62,500 bases of DNA. Source: Thermobifida cellulosilytica TB100. Its GTDB lineage: Bacteria > Actinomycetota > Actinomycetes > Streptosporangiales > Streptosporangiaceae. Of the stretch, positions 22,024 to 31,010 are shown in pieces. The stretch lies in assembly GCF_001517975.1 (NCBI RefSeq), contig NZ_KQ950186.1, positions 107,417-169,916 on the forward strand, given 5' to 3'. The position numbers were made by a program, and so were the translations under genes. Position 1 is the stretch's first letter. Each line of letters starts with the position of its first letter. The notes beneath the pieces are model-generated. The model was not told the DNA's origin. It made no database searches and saw only the letters and a list, made by a program, of their open reading frames with translations.

Positions 22024-22209
22024 ATGACCAGCAGACCCTTCGAACCCAACCCCAGGCTCGACCGGATCGGCGACGAGGAGATCGCTGCCGCCGACCCCGG
22101 ACCGGGAGCACCGCCGTCGGCGCCCGGCTTCGGCCCGGAGGCGGAGGAGCCCGACCGCCCGGAGGCGGACCGGGCCGCCGACGAGGAGGACCCGCCCGGG
22201 CGGCGCTGA
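22024..22209 (+). CDS. Small acidic Pro/Glu/Asp-rich hypothetical protein
   Basis: A possible 61-residue protein of very biased composition (starting MTSRPFEPNPRLDRIGDEE, then Pro, Ala, Glu and Asp in repeats). It has no recognisable domain and is expected to be disordered. It occupies the gap between the divergent adenosyltransferase and the convergent peptidase gene. There is no clear ribosome-binding site, so it could also be chance. Confidence 0.35.
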   Translation: MTSRPFEPNPRLDRIGDEEIAAADPGPGAPPSAPGFGPEAEEPDRPEADRAADEEDPPGRR

Positions 22210-22270
22210 CCGGGCGGGCGGCCCGGAAGGGAAGGCGGGGCGGACCGCGGCGCGGCCCGCCCCGGAGGCG

Positions 22271-23812
22271 TCAGCGCGTCCAGCGCTCCCCGATCCGGTC
22301 GAAGGAGGCGTCGGACAGCGCCCGGGCGGAGAACGGCGCCACCCCGTTCACCGGGAGGGTGCTGGCGGCGAAGACCTCCACCGCGTAGGCGGCGCCGTCG
22401 GACAGCTCCTCGACGGCGTTCCAGTTGATGTGGGCCAGGGTGTCGTCGGCGGTGTGGTAGAAGGGGTCGAACTTCGCCCCCGCGGTACCGCCGTAGCGGG
22501 CGGCCTGCTCCTCGGTCTTGGTGCCGTTGGCGCCGCTGAACAGGCCGCCGGACGGGATTCCGGCGAGCATGAAGGCCCGGTAGTCGGAGCGCCCGCTGAA
22601 CTCCGTGGGCTCCGACTCCAGTCCCCGGGCGGTGAAGTAGTCCTCGAAGACCTTCTGGATCGCCGCAGAGCCCGCCGGGGCGGGGGCCGAGCCGGGCAGT
22701 TCGTTGCGCCCGTCGTAGACGAAGCGGGCGTAGTTGTGCGAGCCGAGCATGTCGAAGTTCAGGTAGAGCGCGATCCGCTCCCGCTCCCGGTCGCTGAGGC
22801 CCTCGACGTAGCGGGTGGAGCCGACGAGGCCCGCCTCCTCGGTGCCCCAGAAGGCGAAGCGCACCTTGTTCTCGGGCGGCCCGAGCCGGTTCACCTGCTT
22901 GGCGATCTCCAGGAGCACGGCGGTGCCGCTGCCGTTGTCGTTGATGCCCGGTCCGTCGTGGACGCTGTCGAGGTGGGCGCCGACCACCACCACGTTGTTC
23001 CGGTCGCCGCCCTTGGTCTCGGCGATGAGGTTGTAGGAGTGGGAGGTCCGGACCTCCGCGTCGACCTTCAGCCGCAGTTCCAGGCCCCCGCCCGCGCCGA
23101 GCAGCGCCTCGCCGACCGCGGCGGAGGCGCCCACGGCCGGGATCGCCGCCGGGTTGCTCAGGGTGCCGCTGATCACTCCGGTGTCGTTCGGGGTGGCCCC
23201 GTGGTTGAAGACCACCGCGCCCACGGCCCCGGCCGCGGCGGCGTTGGCGACCTTCTGCTCGAAGGTGCAGGTCCCGCGGCGCAGCACGGCGATCGCCCCC
23301 GCGGGGAAGTCGGCGAAGTCCGCCTCCTCGCAGCCGCTGTCGGCGCTGTCGGCGTCCACCGGCGCCGCGGGCGCGGTGACGTCCCCGGCGGCCGAGTAGG
23401 TCATGGTCAGGAAGTCCTCGCCGCGGACGAAGTCGCGGCTCTCCGGCGCGGTCTGGGCCAGCACCGCGCCGCTGTGCTCCACCCACTCGTCGAACGAGTA
23501 GTGGTTCTTGACGACCTTGTACCCGGCGCGTTCGAGCTGGTCGACGACGTACTTGGCGGCCACGTCGTAGCCGGGCGTGCCGCTGGCGCGGTTGCCGCCG
23601 TTGTACTCGGCTATGGTGCTCAGGTTCTGCAAGTGGGTGCGGATGGCCCCGGTGGTGACCAGCCGGGGCAGCAGGGCCTCGTCGGCGGGGATCGGGGACG
23701 CGGACGAGGCGGGGGAGAGACCGAGGGCCGCCAGCACGGCCGTGACGGCGACGACGGACAGTCGCCGCCCCAGGCGCGCGGTCTGCGGGGGGAGTCCGGT
23801 CGGTGTACGCAC
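22271..23812 (-). CDS. Secreted M28 family zinc aminopeptidase with PA domain
   Basis: Exported metallopeptidase, probably an aminopeptidase like Streptomyces griseus SGAP. The 513-residue protein has an N-terminal signal peptide (RLGRRLSVVAVTAVLAALGLSPASSAS), an inserted PA domain (about 140-250, with FPAGAIAVLRRGTCTFEQKV) and the M28 catalytic domain: H280 in GAHLDSVHDGPG, D292 in INDNGSG, E325-E326 in WGTEEAGLVGS, then FDMLGS and FYHTADDT. GTG 23812 is chosen because AGGAGG lies 6 bases upstream; an ATG two codons earlier directly abuts that AGGAGG and is less likely. Confidence 0.9.
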   Translation of the reverse strand: MRTPTGLPPQTARLGRRLSVVAVTAVLAALGLSPASSASPIPADEALLPRLVTTGAIRTHLQNLSTIAEYNGGNRASGTPGYDVAAKYVVDQLERAGYKVVKNHYSFDEWVEHSGAVLAQTAPESRDFVRGEDFLTMTYSAAGDVTAPAAPVDADSADSGCEEADFADFPAGAIAVLRRGTCTFEQKVANAAAAGAVGAVVFNHGATPNDTGVISGTLSNPAAIPAVGASAAVGEALLGAGGGLELRLKVDAEVRTSHSYNLIAETKGGDRNNVVVVGAHLDSVHDGPGINDNGSGTAVLLEIAKQVNRLGPPENKVRFAFWGTEEAGLVGSTRYVEGLSDRERERIALYLNFDMLGSHNYARFVYDGRNELPGSAPAPAGSAAIQKVFEDYFTARGLESEPTEFSGRSDYRAFMLAGIPSGGLFSGANGTKTEEQAARYGGTAGAKFDPFYHTADDTLAHINWNAVEELSDGAAYAVEVFAASTLPVNGVAPFSARALSDASFDRIGERWTR

Positions 23813-23969
23813 GCTCATCCTCCTGACGCGCCCGTCTCCGAGAGTGTCGGAACGGGTGCAGAAAGTTGTGCAGAGACGGATGCAGCTTGTCACCGACCGG
23901 TGGCTGTGGGCAAGGGTGTGGCTGCGGTTCGTGACGGAAACCGATCCGGCGGCCGCCGGTGCGGACCGC

Positions 23970-24641
23970 TCAGTCCCCCTCCTCGATCTCCGGCCGGTCG
24001 TGCTTCTTCTGGTGCTTGCGGCGTTTGCGGATGACCTCGACCGCGCCCATCAGCGCCGCGCCCACGACGCGCACCACCGGGGCGCCGGGTTCCACGACGC
24101 TGCTGGGGGCGCCGCCCTTGACCTCGTAGGCGCCCATGATCCCCACGCCGTTGACGCGCACCTCGATGTCGTCGGGGACGATGACCTCGATCCCGCCCAT
24201 GAGGGTGTTGGCGACGATGGTGGTCTCCCGGGAGACGAAACGGGCCTCCCGCAGGTCCAGTTTGATCCCGCCCATGACGGCCAGCGCCTGGTAGGTCCGG
24301 GGCGCCGTCCAGCGGCCGCTGCGTTCGGCCGCGCCCATGAGCGCCAGCGAGAAGTGGCCGTCGGGGGAGGAGTCGACGACGCGTTCCCGCCCGTAGACCG
24401 GGCGGGGTGAGGCGAAGGAGAGGTCCGTGGCGGAGTCGGAGGAGGGCTCGGGCAGGTCGCGGACCAGGGGGGCGAGTTCTCCCAGCGTCTTGGCGCTGTA
24501 GACCGCGTCCAGCCGTTCGGAGTGCTCGTCCGGGGTGAGCCGCCCTTCGGCCAGCGCCTCGCGCAGCCGGGCCGCGACCCGGTCGCGGTCGGCGTCGGAG
24601 GCGCGCATCTCGCTGCGGTCCGGACGGGAAGAGTCGCTCAT
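23970..24641 (-). CDS. DUF1707 / LiaF-like cell-envelope protein
   Basis: A 223-residue protein with an N-terminal DUF1707 (SHOCT-like) domain, MRASDADRDRVAARLREALAEGRLTPDEHSERLDAVYSAKT in pieces, and a C-terminal beta-helix-like region in which MGG/MGA repeats recur (ALMGAAERSGRW, AVMGGIKLDL, TLMGGIEVIVPDD, GIMGAYEVKGG, ALMGAVEVIRKRRK), as in LiaF/DUF2154 proteins that restrain LiaRS-type envelope-stress signalling. No membrane helix is seen. The two-component partner is not in this window. Confidence 0.75.
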   Translation of the reverse strand: MSDSSRPDRSEMRASDADRDRVAARLREALAEGRLTPDEHSERLDAVYSAKTLGELAPLVRDLPEPSSDSATDLSFASPRPVYGRERVVDSSPDGHFSLALMGAAERSGRWTAPRTYQALAVMGGIKLDLREARFVSRETTIVANTLMGGIEVIVPDDIEVRVNGVGIMGAYEVKGGAPSSVVEPGAPVVRVVGAALMGAVEVIRKRRKHQKKHDRPEIEEGD

Positions 24642-24766
24642 GGGACAAAACCCTAGTTTCCGGTGCGCTCCGGCGCATCCTCGACGGCCTCGGGGATGGC
24701 CCTGATCTGTCCCTGAGCGGGGGAGGGGAGACGGCGCCCGCCCGGGAGCCCTGTCTCCCCGGCGGC

Positions 24767-25444
24767 TCAGAACAGCGTCATCTCGTCCTTCTTGATGCCG
24801 CGCAGCGCGTCGTAGTCCAGGGTCACGCAGGCGATGCCCCGGTCGGTGGCCAGCACGCGGGCCTGCGGCCGGATCTCCTGGGCGGCGAAGACGCCGCGCA
24901 CCGGCCGGAGCGTGGGGTCGCGGTTGAGCAGTTCCAGGTAGCGGGTCAACTGTTCGACGCCGTCGATCTCGCCGCGCCGTTTGATCTCCACCGCCACCGT
25001 GGTGCCGTTCCCGTCGCGGCACAGGATGTCCACCGGCCCGATCGCGGTGGGGTACTCGCGGCGGATCAGGGTGTAGCCCTCGCCGAGGGTGGTGATGTGC
25101 TTGGCGAGCAGCTCCTGGAGGTGGGCCTCGACGCCGTCCTTGCGCAGCCCGGGGTCCACGCCGAGTTCGTGGCTGCTGTCGTGCAGGATCTCCTCGATCG
25201 TCAGGATGAGCTGCTCACCGGACTTGCTGTGGGTGACGGTCCACACGGAGGTGCCGTCCTCGCCGGGCTTCTCCCGCACCGTGCACGGGGGGTTCATCCA
25301 GTTCAGGGGCTTGTAGGCGCGGTCGTCGGCGTGGATGGAGACCGACCCGTCCGCCTTCATCAGGATCAGGCGGGGCGCCATGGGCAGGTGGGCGGTCAGC
25401 CGGCCGACGTAGTCGACGCTGCAACGGGCGATAACGAGACGCAC
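24767..25444 (-). CDS. nucS: Mismatch-specific endonuclease NucS/EndoMS
   Basis: Cuts mismatched DNA and provides mismatch repair in actinobacteria and archaea, which lack MutS/MutL. The 225-residue protein starts [21 protein letters not shown] with an N-terminal dimerisation/DNA-binding domain and a C-terminal RecB-like nuclease domain; the active-site set D139, E153, K155 is visible in [23 protein letters not shown] pieces. The C-terminal DEMTLF resembles the beta-clamp-binding tail. GTG 25444 is chosen: it has no ribosome-binding site but TACCGT lies 7 bases upstream, the geometry of a leaderless transcript. Confidence 0.93.
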   Translation of the reverse strand: MRLVIARCSVDYVGRLTAHLPMAPRLILMKADGSVSIHADDRAYKPLNWMNPPCTVREKPGEDGTSVWTVTHSKSGEQLILTIEEILHDSSHELGVDPGLRKDGVEAHLQELLAKHITTLGEGYTLIRREYPTAIGPVDILCRDGNGTTVAVEIKRRGEIDGVEQLTRYLELLNRDPTLRPVRGVFAAQEIRPQARVLATDRGIACVTLDYDALRGIKKDEMTLF

Positions 25445-25593
25445 GGGAAGCACGGTACCGGTTTCGGGACACCGCTTGGCACGGTTCCGGGCAATCCGGC
25501 AGGCCTCCGCCGGGGCGCCCGCGCCGGGGAGCGGGGCGGGGCCGACGCGGGCGGGCCGCGCGGTGACCGGCGGATTCCCCCGGGGGTAGAAAA

Positions 25594-25608
25594 TGAAAAT
25601 CGTTTTCT
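25594..25608. promoter_or_regulatory. Zur-like box
   Basis: TGAAAATCGTTTTCT matches the 7-1-7 actinobacterial Zur (zinc uptake repressor) box TGAAAATnATTTTCA closely; the arms GAAAA and TTTTC are perfect complements. It stands out in a GC-rich region between divergent nucS and the SCO5389-like gene. Assignment is by motif only. Confidence 0.5.
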
Positions 25609-25756
25609 TGTACGGTGGGTAAGCCAGGTCTCACTCTCGCGCCGCATGACGGTCGCGGAGAGGAGGCCTACCGTCGCACTGGGAGCGCGGAGCGTGATCG
25701 GAGTGGAGCGCTCCGCCACCCCAGGCACCGTCCACCACCCGACACGAGGGGGAAGC

Positions 25757-26143
25757 ATGTCACTGACGGTCTCACCGGAGCTCCTCGACAAGGCCCGCCG
25801 CGGCCCGGTCACCGACGAGGAGTTCGTCGCCTGTATCCGCGAGTCGCTCCCCTACGCCTGGGGCGTCATCGCCCGCCTGGCCGAGCAGGTCGCCACCGGA
25901 GAGGACGAGTACGCGGCCAACGAGGTGCCGCCGCCCGGCGAGAAGGAGCGCGGGCAACTGCTGCGCCTGCTCGCCAGCGACGCCATGCGCGGCGCGGTAC
26001 AGCGGCACTTCGGACTGCGCCTGGCCTTCCAGAACTGCCACAAGGTGGCCCTGTTCCGCCCCGAGGCCGACGCCGCCTACAAGGAGTTCGTCACCCCCCG
26101 CGCCCAACTGCTCAACCAGTCGCCCGAACTGGTCGACTGCTGA
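25757..26143 (+). CDS. Conserved actinobacterial protein, SCO5389-like
   Basis: A 128-residue cytoplasmic protein of unknown function. Its sequence (LPYAWGVIARLAEQV, PPPGEKERGQLLRLLASDAMRGAVQRHFG, LAFQNCHKVALF, AQLLNQSPELVDC) agrees with what I recall of the SCO5389 family, and Streptomyces likewise has this gene beside nucS (SCO5388). ATG 25757 follows GAGGGGGAAG. A Zur-like box lies about 150 bases upstream. No catalytic motif is evident; the conserved Cys-His pair could be a ligand site but this is speculation. Confidence 0.7.
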   Translation: MSLTVSPELLDKARRGPVTDEEFVACIRESLPYAWGVIARLAEQVATGEDEYAANEVPPPGEKERGQLLRLLASDAMRGAVQRHFGLRLAFQNCHKVALFRPEADAAYKEFVTPRAQLLNQSPELVDC

Positions 26144-26235
26144 TCCTCCTCCGTCTCCCGGCACCTCCGGTCGGCGGCCGGGTCTCCCTGCCCTCCGAGG
26201 GCGGCCCGGCCGCCGGCGCCGAGAGGGCCACCGTC

Positions 26236-26241
26236 TAGGGT
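26236..26241 (+). promoter_or_regulatory. -10 box of a probable leaderless transcript (hbd)
   Basis: TAGGGT ends 7 bases before ATG 26249, so transcription would start at or next to the start codon. No Shine-Dalgarno element is present. Confidence 0.5.
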
Positions 26242-26248
26242 GGGGGCC

Positions 26249-27445
26249 ATGGTGGAGGAATTCAGCAAGGTCGGAGTGGTCGGGCTCGGGACCATGGGCG
26301 CCGGCATCGTCGAGGTGTTCGCCCGGGCGGGCTTCGCCGTCACCGGAGTCGAGATCGACGACGCCGCGCTGCAGCGCGGACGCGGACACCTGGAGAAGTC
26401 CCTGTCCAGAGCCGTGGCCAAGGGCAAGCTCACCGAGGACGAGCAGCGCGACATCCTCGGCCGCGTCACGTTCACCACGTCGCGCGAGGACCTGGCCGAC
26501 GCGGACTTCGCGGTCGAGGCCGTGCCCGAACGCCTCGACATCAAGCGCTCCGTGTTCCAGGACCTGGACCGCATTCTGCCGTCCGGCGCGATCCTGGCGA
26601 CCAACACCTCCTCGCTGTCGGTCACCGAGATCGCCGCGCTCACCAACCGCCCCGGCAAGGTCGTCGGCCTGCACTTCTTCAACCCCGCACCGGTGATGAA
26701 GCTCGTCGAGATCGTCACCACGGTCGTCACCGACCCGGGAGTGCTGGACGTCGCCACCGAGGTCGTCAAGCGGCTGGGCAAGACCCCGGTCGCCGTCGGC
26801 GACCGGGCCGGGTTCGTCGCCAACGCGCTCCTGGTGCCCTACCTCAACCACGCCGTCGCCGTCTACGAGCAGGGCCTGGCCACCCGCGAGCAGATCGACG
26901 CCGCGGTCACCGAGGCCGCCGGCTTCCCGATGGGGCCGCTCACCCTGTCGGACCTCGTCGGCCTCGACGTGCTCCTCGCCGTCATGGACGTGCTGTGGGA
27001 GGAGTTCCGCAGCCCCCGCTACGCGGCCGCCCCGCTGCTGCGCCGCATGGTCGCCGCCGGCCTGCACGGGCGCAAGACGGGACGCGGGTTCTACGACTAC
27101 TCCGGCGGCGACAACCCCGCCGAGCCGGAGCCGACCGCCCCGCTGGCCGCCCTGGTCGGCGACGGAGCGGACCAGGCCGCACTGGCCGACCTGCTGCTGG
27201 TCCCGCACCTCAACGACGCGGCCCGCATGGTCGGCGACGGCTACGCCACCGCCGACGACGTGGACACCGCGATGCGCCTGGGCTGCGGCTACCCCGCGGG
27301 GCTCATCGCGATGCTCGACGAGCGCGGCGTGAAGAACGTCACCGACACCCTGGCGGACCTGTCCCGGCTGGGCCTGTTCACCGACGCCGCCGCCCCGCTG
27401 CTCACCATGCTGGCCGCGCGAGGGCGCGACACGGTCCGCTCCTGA
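26249..27445 (+). CDS. 3-hydroxybutyryl-CoA dehydrogenase
   Basis: NAD(P)-dependent oxidoreductase acting on 3-hydroxyacyl-CoA in fatty-acid or butyrate/PHB metabolism. The 398-residue protein has the N-terminal Rossmann loop [21 protein letters not shown], the active-site [13 protein letters not shown] and [17 protein letters not shown] blocks, and a C-terminal 3HCDH domain ([34 protein letters not shown]) that is repeated in divergent form after residue 290 ([31 protein letters not shown]). It resembles SCO5385-type proteins. An upstream GTG at 26240 is possible. Confidence 0.92.
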   Translation: MVEEFSKVGVVGLGTMGAGIVEVFARAGFAVTGVEIDDAALQRGRGHLEKSLSRAVAKGKLTEDEQRDILGRVTFTTSREDLADADFAVEAVPERLDIKRSVFQDLDRILPSGAILATNTSSLSVTEIAALTNRPGKVVGLHFFNPAPVMKLVEIVTTVVTDPGVLDVATEVVKRLGKTPVAVGDRAGFVANALLVPYLNHAVAVYEQGLATREQIDAAVTEAAGFPMGPLTLSDLVGLDVLLAVMDVLWEEFRSPRYAAAPLLRRMVAAGLHGRKTGRGFYDYSGGDNPAEPEPTAPLAALVGDGADQAALADLLLVPHLNDAARMVGDGYATADDVDTAMRLGCGYPAGLIAMLDERGVKNVTDTLADLSRLGLFTDAAAPLLTMLAARGRDTVRS

Positions 27446-27573
27446 CCCGGTCGCGGGCGTCCGCACGGCCCGCGGAAGCGGCGCGATCCGGCGGGGAGCG
27501 CCCCCGCCTCGGGAGCATCGCCCCGCCGGGCCGTCCGGACGCCCGTCCGCACCGGATCTCTTAGGCTGGAAGG

Positions 27574-27888
27574 GTGAGTCCGCGCCGCAACACCCCCCGC
27601 AGAAAGAAGGCCAGCCGACCCCGCGACGACGAGTCCGCGCTGATCAACCGGATTACCGGCGGGGAACGGTACGAGAGCGGCCCCGACGGGGAGTGGGCGA
27701 TCCGCCGCATCAGCGGCGCGGCCGCGGTCAAGACCTACCGCTGTCCGGGCTGCTACCAGCAGATCCCGCCGGGCATGCCGCACGTGGTGGCCTGGGCCGC
27801 CTACGGCGACGGCGAGGACCGCCGCCACTGGCACAGCTCCTGCTGGGAACGGCGCGCCCACCGCTCGGTCCGCCACCCCCGGCACTGA
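27574..27888 (+). CDS. Small conserved protein with CxxC-type metal site
   Basis: A 104-residue basic protein whose C-terminal half has YRCPGCYQQIPPGMPHVV and RRHWHSSCWERR, a Cys/His arrangement that could bind zinc. Similar short proteins are found across actinomycetes, often labelled ATP/GTP-binding without evidence. The N-terminus is a Lys/Arg-rich tail (MSPRRNTPRRKKASRPRDD). GTG 27574 lies 6 bases after TAGGCT, with GGAAGG between, so it may be leaderless or use that element. Confidence 0.7.
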   Translation: MSPRRNTPRRKKASRPRDDESALINRITGGERYESGPDGEWAIRRISGAAAVKTYRCPGCYQQIPPGMPHVVAWAAYGDGEDRRHWHSSCWERRAHRSVRHPRH

Positions 27889-27920
27889 CCCCGTCCCGTC
27901 ATCCGCGACCCCGAGGAACC

Positions 27921-28655
27921 ATGGAGATCCGAGCGAGTACCGTGCTGCCCGCCCGGCGGCGCCCCGTCACCCTGCACACCGCGGACGGCCTGGCGCTGGT
28001 CGGCGAACTCGCCCTGCCGCAGGACAGGGACCCGGTGGCGACGATCATCTGCCTGCACCCGCTGCCCACCGCCGAGGGGATGATGGACAGCCACGTGCTG
28101 CGCAAGGCGTCCTTCCGGCTGCCCGCCCTGGCCGACACCGCGGTGCTGCGCTTCAACACGCGCGGCACCACGTCCCGGCACGGCACCAGCGAGGGCACGT
28201 TCGGCGGCGGGGAGACCGAACGCCACGACGTCGCCGCGGCCATCGAGTTCACCGAGTTCGAGGACCTGCCCGCGCCCTGGCTGGTGGGCTGGTCCTTCGG
28301 CACCGAGCTGGCGCTCAAGTGGGGCCGCGACCCGGCGGTCCAGGGCGCGATCCTGCTCTCCCCGCCGCTGCACCGGGCCACCGACGCCGACCTGGACGCC
28401 TGGGCCGAGTTCGGTCGGCCCCTGGTCGCCCTCGTCCCCGAACTCGACGACTACCTGCGCCCCGACGAGGCCCGGAAGCGATTCGCCCGGGTGCCCCAGG
28501 CCGAGGTGATCGGCGTGGACAAGGCCCGGCACCTGTGGGTGGGCGAACCCTACGTGCGCATCGTGCTGAACGAGATCGTCAGGCGGGTCGCCCCCCACGC
28601 CCACCCGCTGCCCACCGAGTGGGACGGCCCCTACGAGAAGGACGTCCTGCTCTGA
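27921..28655 (+). CDS. Alpha/beta hydrolase
   Basis: A 244-residue alpha/beta-hydrolase fold protein. The nucleophile elbow is LVGWSFGTELALKWG, with the oxyanion region near ICLHPLPTAEGMM and a likely catalytic histidine in DKARHLWVGEPYVR; the acidic residue is not clear. RFNTRGTTSRHGTSEG resembles the dienelactone-hydrolase-like/YqiA-type small esterases. ATG 27921 follows GAGGAACC. Substrate is unknown. It is probably transcribed with the preceding small gene (32-base gap) and ends in a strong terminator. Confidence 0.82.
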   Translation: MEIRASTVLPARRRPVTLHTADGLALVGELALPQDRDPVATIICLHPLPTAEGMMDSHVLRKASFRLPALADTAVLRFNTRGTTSRHGTSEGTFGGGETERHDVAAAIEFTEFEDLPAPWLVGWSFGTELALKWGRDPAVQGAILLSPPLHRATDADLDAWAEFGRPLVALVPELDDYLRPDEARKRFARVPQAEVIGVDKARHLWVGEPYVRIVLNEIVRRVAPHAHPLPTEWDGPYEKDVLL

Positions 28656-28692
28656 CCTCGCGAGCCGCCCGCCCCGGCGGGCCGTGAACGCA

Positions 28693-28724
28693 CCGAGGCC
28701 CGGTCCGTCCGGACCGGGCCTCGG
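28693..28724. terminator. Bidirectional terminator between hydrolase and filP
   Basis: Perfect 14-bp inverted repeat (CCGAGGCCCGGTCC and complement) with a 4-base loop, located between convergent genes. Confidence 0.85.
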
Positions 28725-28757
28725 CCTGCCGTGAGCCTCACCGCCACGGGCAGGGGC

Positions 28758-30041
28758 CTACTCCTGCCACCAGTCCTCGTCGTCGGCGCTGCTCTTGCTG
28801 CTTGACGGGGTGGCCACCGGCTGCTTCTGGGAAGCGGACGCCGGGGTCGACTCGATCGCCGCGGGCTCCGGGGCCGCCGGAGCGACCGAGGGGAAGGCAC
28901 CGGCGCCGCCGCCCAGCAGTTGACGCAGTTGTTGCAGGTGCGACTGGATGCTGTCGCGCTGGCGGGTGAGCTCGTCGACCTCCTGCTGGGCCTTGGTCAG
29001 GATCCGGTCGGCCTCGGTCTTGGCGTCGCTGACCAGGTGCTGGGCCTTGGCCTTGGCCTCGGAGGTGATCTGCTCGGCCTGCTTCTTGGCGTTGGCCACG
29101 ACCTGCTTGGCGTGCTGCTCGGCGTCGCGGCGGGTCTGCTCGGCCTGCGCGCTGGCCTTGGTGGCTCGCTGCTCGGCGCTGGCGGCCCGCTCCTCGGCCT
29201 CGGCGACCAGCTTCTGGGTCGCGGCCTGCGCGGCGGCCAGGCGCTCGGCGTCCTGGCGCTCGGCCTCCTCGCGGCGGGCGGCGAGCTGGATCTCGAAGTC
29301 GGCCTCCTCCTGGGCCCGCCGCGCCTCGCTCTCCTCGAGGGCCCGCTGGGCCTGCGACCGCATCTCGTCGGCCTGCCGCTTGGCGGCCTGGATCATCTCG
29401 TCCCGCTCGCGCTTGGCGGAGGCGCGGGCCTGGGCGCACTCGCGCTCGGTGGTGGTGCGCAGCTTGGCGATCTCACCCTCGAAGGTGGCCCGCTTCTCGG
29501 CGATTTCGTGGTCCACCGCGGCGCGCTTCTTCTGCACCTCGCGCTCGGTGCTGGAGGCCAGCTCCTCGGCCTCGCGGCGGGCCGAGGTGCGGATCTCGTC
29601 CGCCTCCCGCTCGGCGGACTGCCGCAGTTCGTCGGCCTCGCGCTGCGCGGTCGACCGCAGCTCGGTGGCCTCGTTCTCGGCGGCGGCGCGCATCTCGGCG
29701 GCCTCGACCTTGGCCGCGACCTTGATGTCGTTGGCCTTGGCGCGGGCGTCGTGCACGAGCTCGGTGGCCTGCTCCTCGGCCAGGCGCAGCAGTTGCTCGA
29801 TGCGGGCGCCCAGACCGGAGTAGGTGGGCCGCTCCTGCTCCTGCAACTGGCGCTTGGCCTCGGCCAGCTCCTTGCGGAGCTTCTCGGCCTCCTCACGCGC
29901 CCGGCGGCCTTCCTGCCTGAGCTGGGCGAGGTAGTGGTCGACCTGACCGCGGTCGTAGCCGCGCAGGGCAACGTCGAACTCCAACGCCTGGTTGTTTTCG
30001 TCGAAGAAATTACTGAGCTGGGCGTCAATATCGGACGACAT
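28758..30041 (-). CDS. FilP/Scy-like coiled-coil polarity protein
   Basis: A 427-residue cytoskeletal-type protein. A DivIVA-like N-terminus (FDVALRGYDRGQVDHYLAQLR, about residues 22-42) is followed by roughly 320 residues of almost unbroken heptad coiled coil rich in Ala, Glu, Arg and Gln, and a Pro/Ser/Ala tail ending DDEDWWQE. In Streptomyces FilP (SCO5396) forms filaments with DivIVA at hyphal tips and lies beside the much larger Scy (SCO5397) and the epimerase gene. Here the epimerase neighbour is kept but only one coiled-coil gene is present. The length lies between FilP and Scy. Confidence 0.82.
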   Translation of the reverse strand: MSSDIDAQLSNFFDENNQALEFDVALRGYDRGQVDHYLAQLRQEGRRAREEAEKLRKELAEAKRQLQEQERPTYSGLGARIEQLLRLAEEQATELVHDARAKANDIKVAAKVEAAEMRAAAENEATELRSTAQREADELRQSAEREADEIRTSARREAEELASSTEREVQKKRAAVDHEIAEKRATFEGEIAKLRTTTERECAQARASAKRERDEMIQAAKRQADEMRSQAQRALEESEARRAQEEADFEIQLAARREEAERQDAERLAAAQAATQKLVAEAEERAASAEQRATKASAQAEQTRRDAEQHAKQVVANAKKQAEQITSEAKAKAQHLVSDAKTEADRILTKAQQEVDELTRQRDSIQSHLQQLRQLLGGGAGAFPSVAPAAPEPAAIESTPASASQKQPVATPSSSKSSADDEDWWQE

Positions 30042-30487
30042 GTGGCGGAATCCTGAACAGGTGACGAGACGGCTACATTACGGACGGGTGTCTTCGTTTC
30101 GGTGCGGCGGGCGTCACAGCAATCGGCCGGGGCCGTGTCTGTGCTGCCTCAGGGTGAAGACCGCTCTTGGGCGGGAGCCTACTCCGCGACAGCAGACTGC
30201 GCGGTGGGTTCACCGCATTGCTATGGGATTGTGCCAATTGCCTGACGAACTGGTGTTTTGTGGCCGCTCGGAAACGAAGACGTGGACCGCCGGGTTGGAA
30301 GAGCACACGCCGAAGGTGAAAACGGCGGCTAGGAGACTTTACCAAGTCGTGCCGAGAACGGAAGGTGGTTTGGGGGAGAAGCTGGGTTTTCGGTCGCTCC
30401 GTGCCTGCTTGGGCATGCAGCGGCGGCGGAGGGCGGTACCGTCCGGTCCGGAGCCGGGGAACCGGACGGCACCGCTCTCCGCCGCGC
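30042..30487 (-). promoter_or_regulatory. Non-coding region upstream of filP
   Basis: A 446-base AT-richer gap between mce and filP, both on the minus strand. It probably holds the filP promoter and a long leader. I see no gene, no clear repeat and no unambiguous -35/-10 pair; apparent open frames through it lack codon bias. Confidence 0.4.
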
Positions 30488-30925
30488 CTAGTGCTGCGCC
30501 CCGTCCTCGTTCGCCTGGACCAGCTCGGTGAGCACCCCGCCGCAGTCCTTGGGGTGCAGGAACGTGATCAGGGAGCCCATCGAGCCCTTGCGCGGCGCCG
30601 CGTCGAGCACCCGGACCCCGCGCCCGCCGATCACGGCCGCGGCGCCCGCCACGTCGTCCGTCCCGAACGCGATGTGGTGCACCCCCTCGCCGTTGCGGGC
30701 CAGGAACTTGGCCACCGGGGAGTCCTCGCGGATCGGCTCCAGCAGTTGCAGGTAGCTCGCCTTGCCGTCGTCGGTCCCGTTGATCCGCAGCATCGCCTCC
30801 CGGACCCCCTGCTCCTCGTTGACCTCCTCGTGGGTCACCTCGAAGCCGTAGGTCTCCCGGTAGAAGCGCACGGTCTCGTCCAGGTTCCGGCAGGCGATGC
30901 CGATGTGGTCGATCCGGGTGAGCAA
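30488..30925 (-). CDS. mce: Methylmalonyl-CoA epimerase
   Basis: Interconverts (R)- and (S)-methylmalonyl-CoA in propionyl-CoA metabolism. The 145-residue vicinal-oxygen-chelate protein has the metal-binding histidine in [15 protein letters not shown], the second in [13 protein letters not shown], and a C-terminal [16 protein letters not shown] with the metal glutamate. The start is TTG 30925, supported by a GGGAGGGAGG ribosome-binding site and by RIDHIG at the N-terminus. It is divergent from the thiolase gene, as in Streptomyces. Confidence 0.93.
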   Translation of the reverse strand: MLTRIDHIGIACRNLDETVRFYRETYGFEVTHEEVNEEQGVREAMLRINGTDDGKASYLQLLEPIREDSPVAKFLARNGEGVHHIAFGTDDVAGAAAVIGGRGVRVLDAAPRKGSMGSLITFLHPKDCGGVLTELVQANEDGAQH

Positions 30926-30960
30926 AGCGTCCTCCCTCCCTCAGAGCCGCTGGCACGGCT

Positions 30961-30978
30961 GTCTGTATGGTGACAGAC
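30961..30978. promoter_or_regulatory. Inverted repeat in the mce-thiolase promoter region
   Basis: GTCTGT-N6-ACAGAC, 6-bp perfect arms, lies 33 bases before the thiolase start and 36 bases upstream of mce. It may be an operator for a regulator of this pair; the MarR gene 1.3 kb downstream is a candidate only by proximity. Confidence 0.35.
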
Positions 30979-31010
30979 CAGGTGAGGGATGGAACGAGGA
31001 GGGCTCTGCA

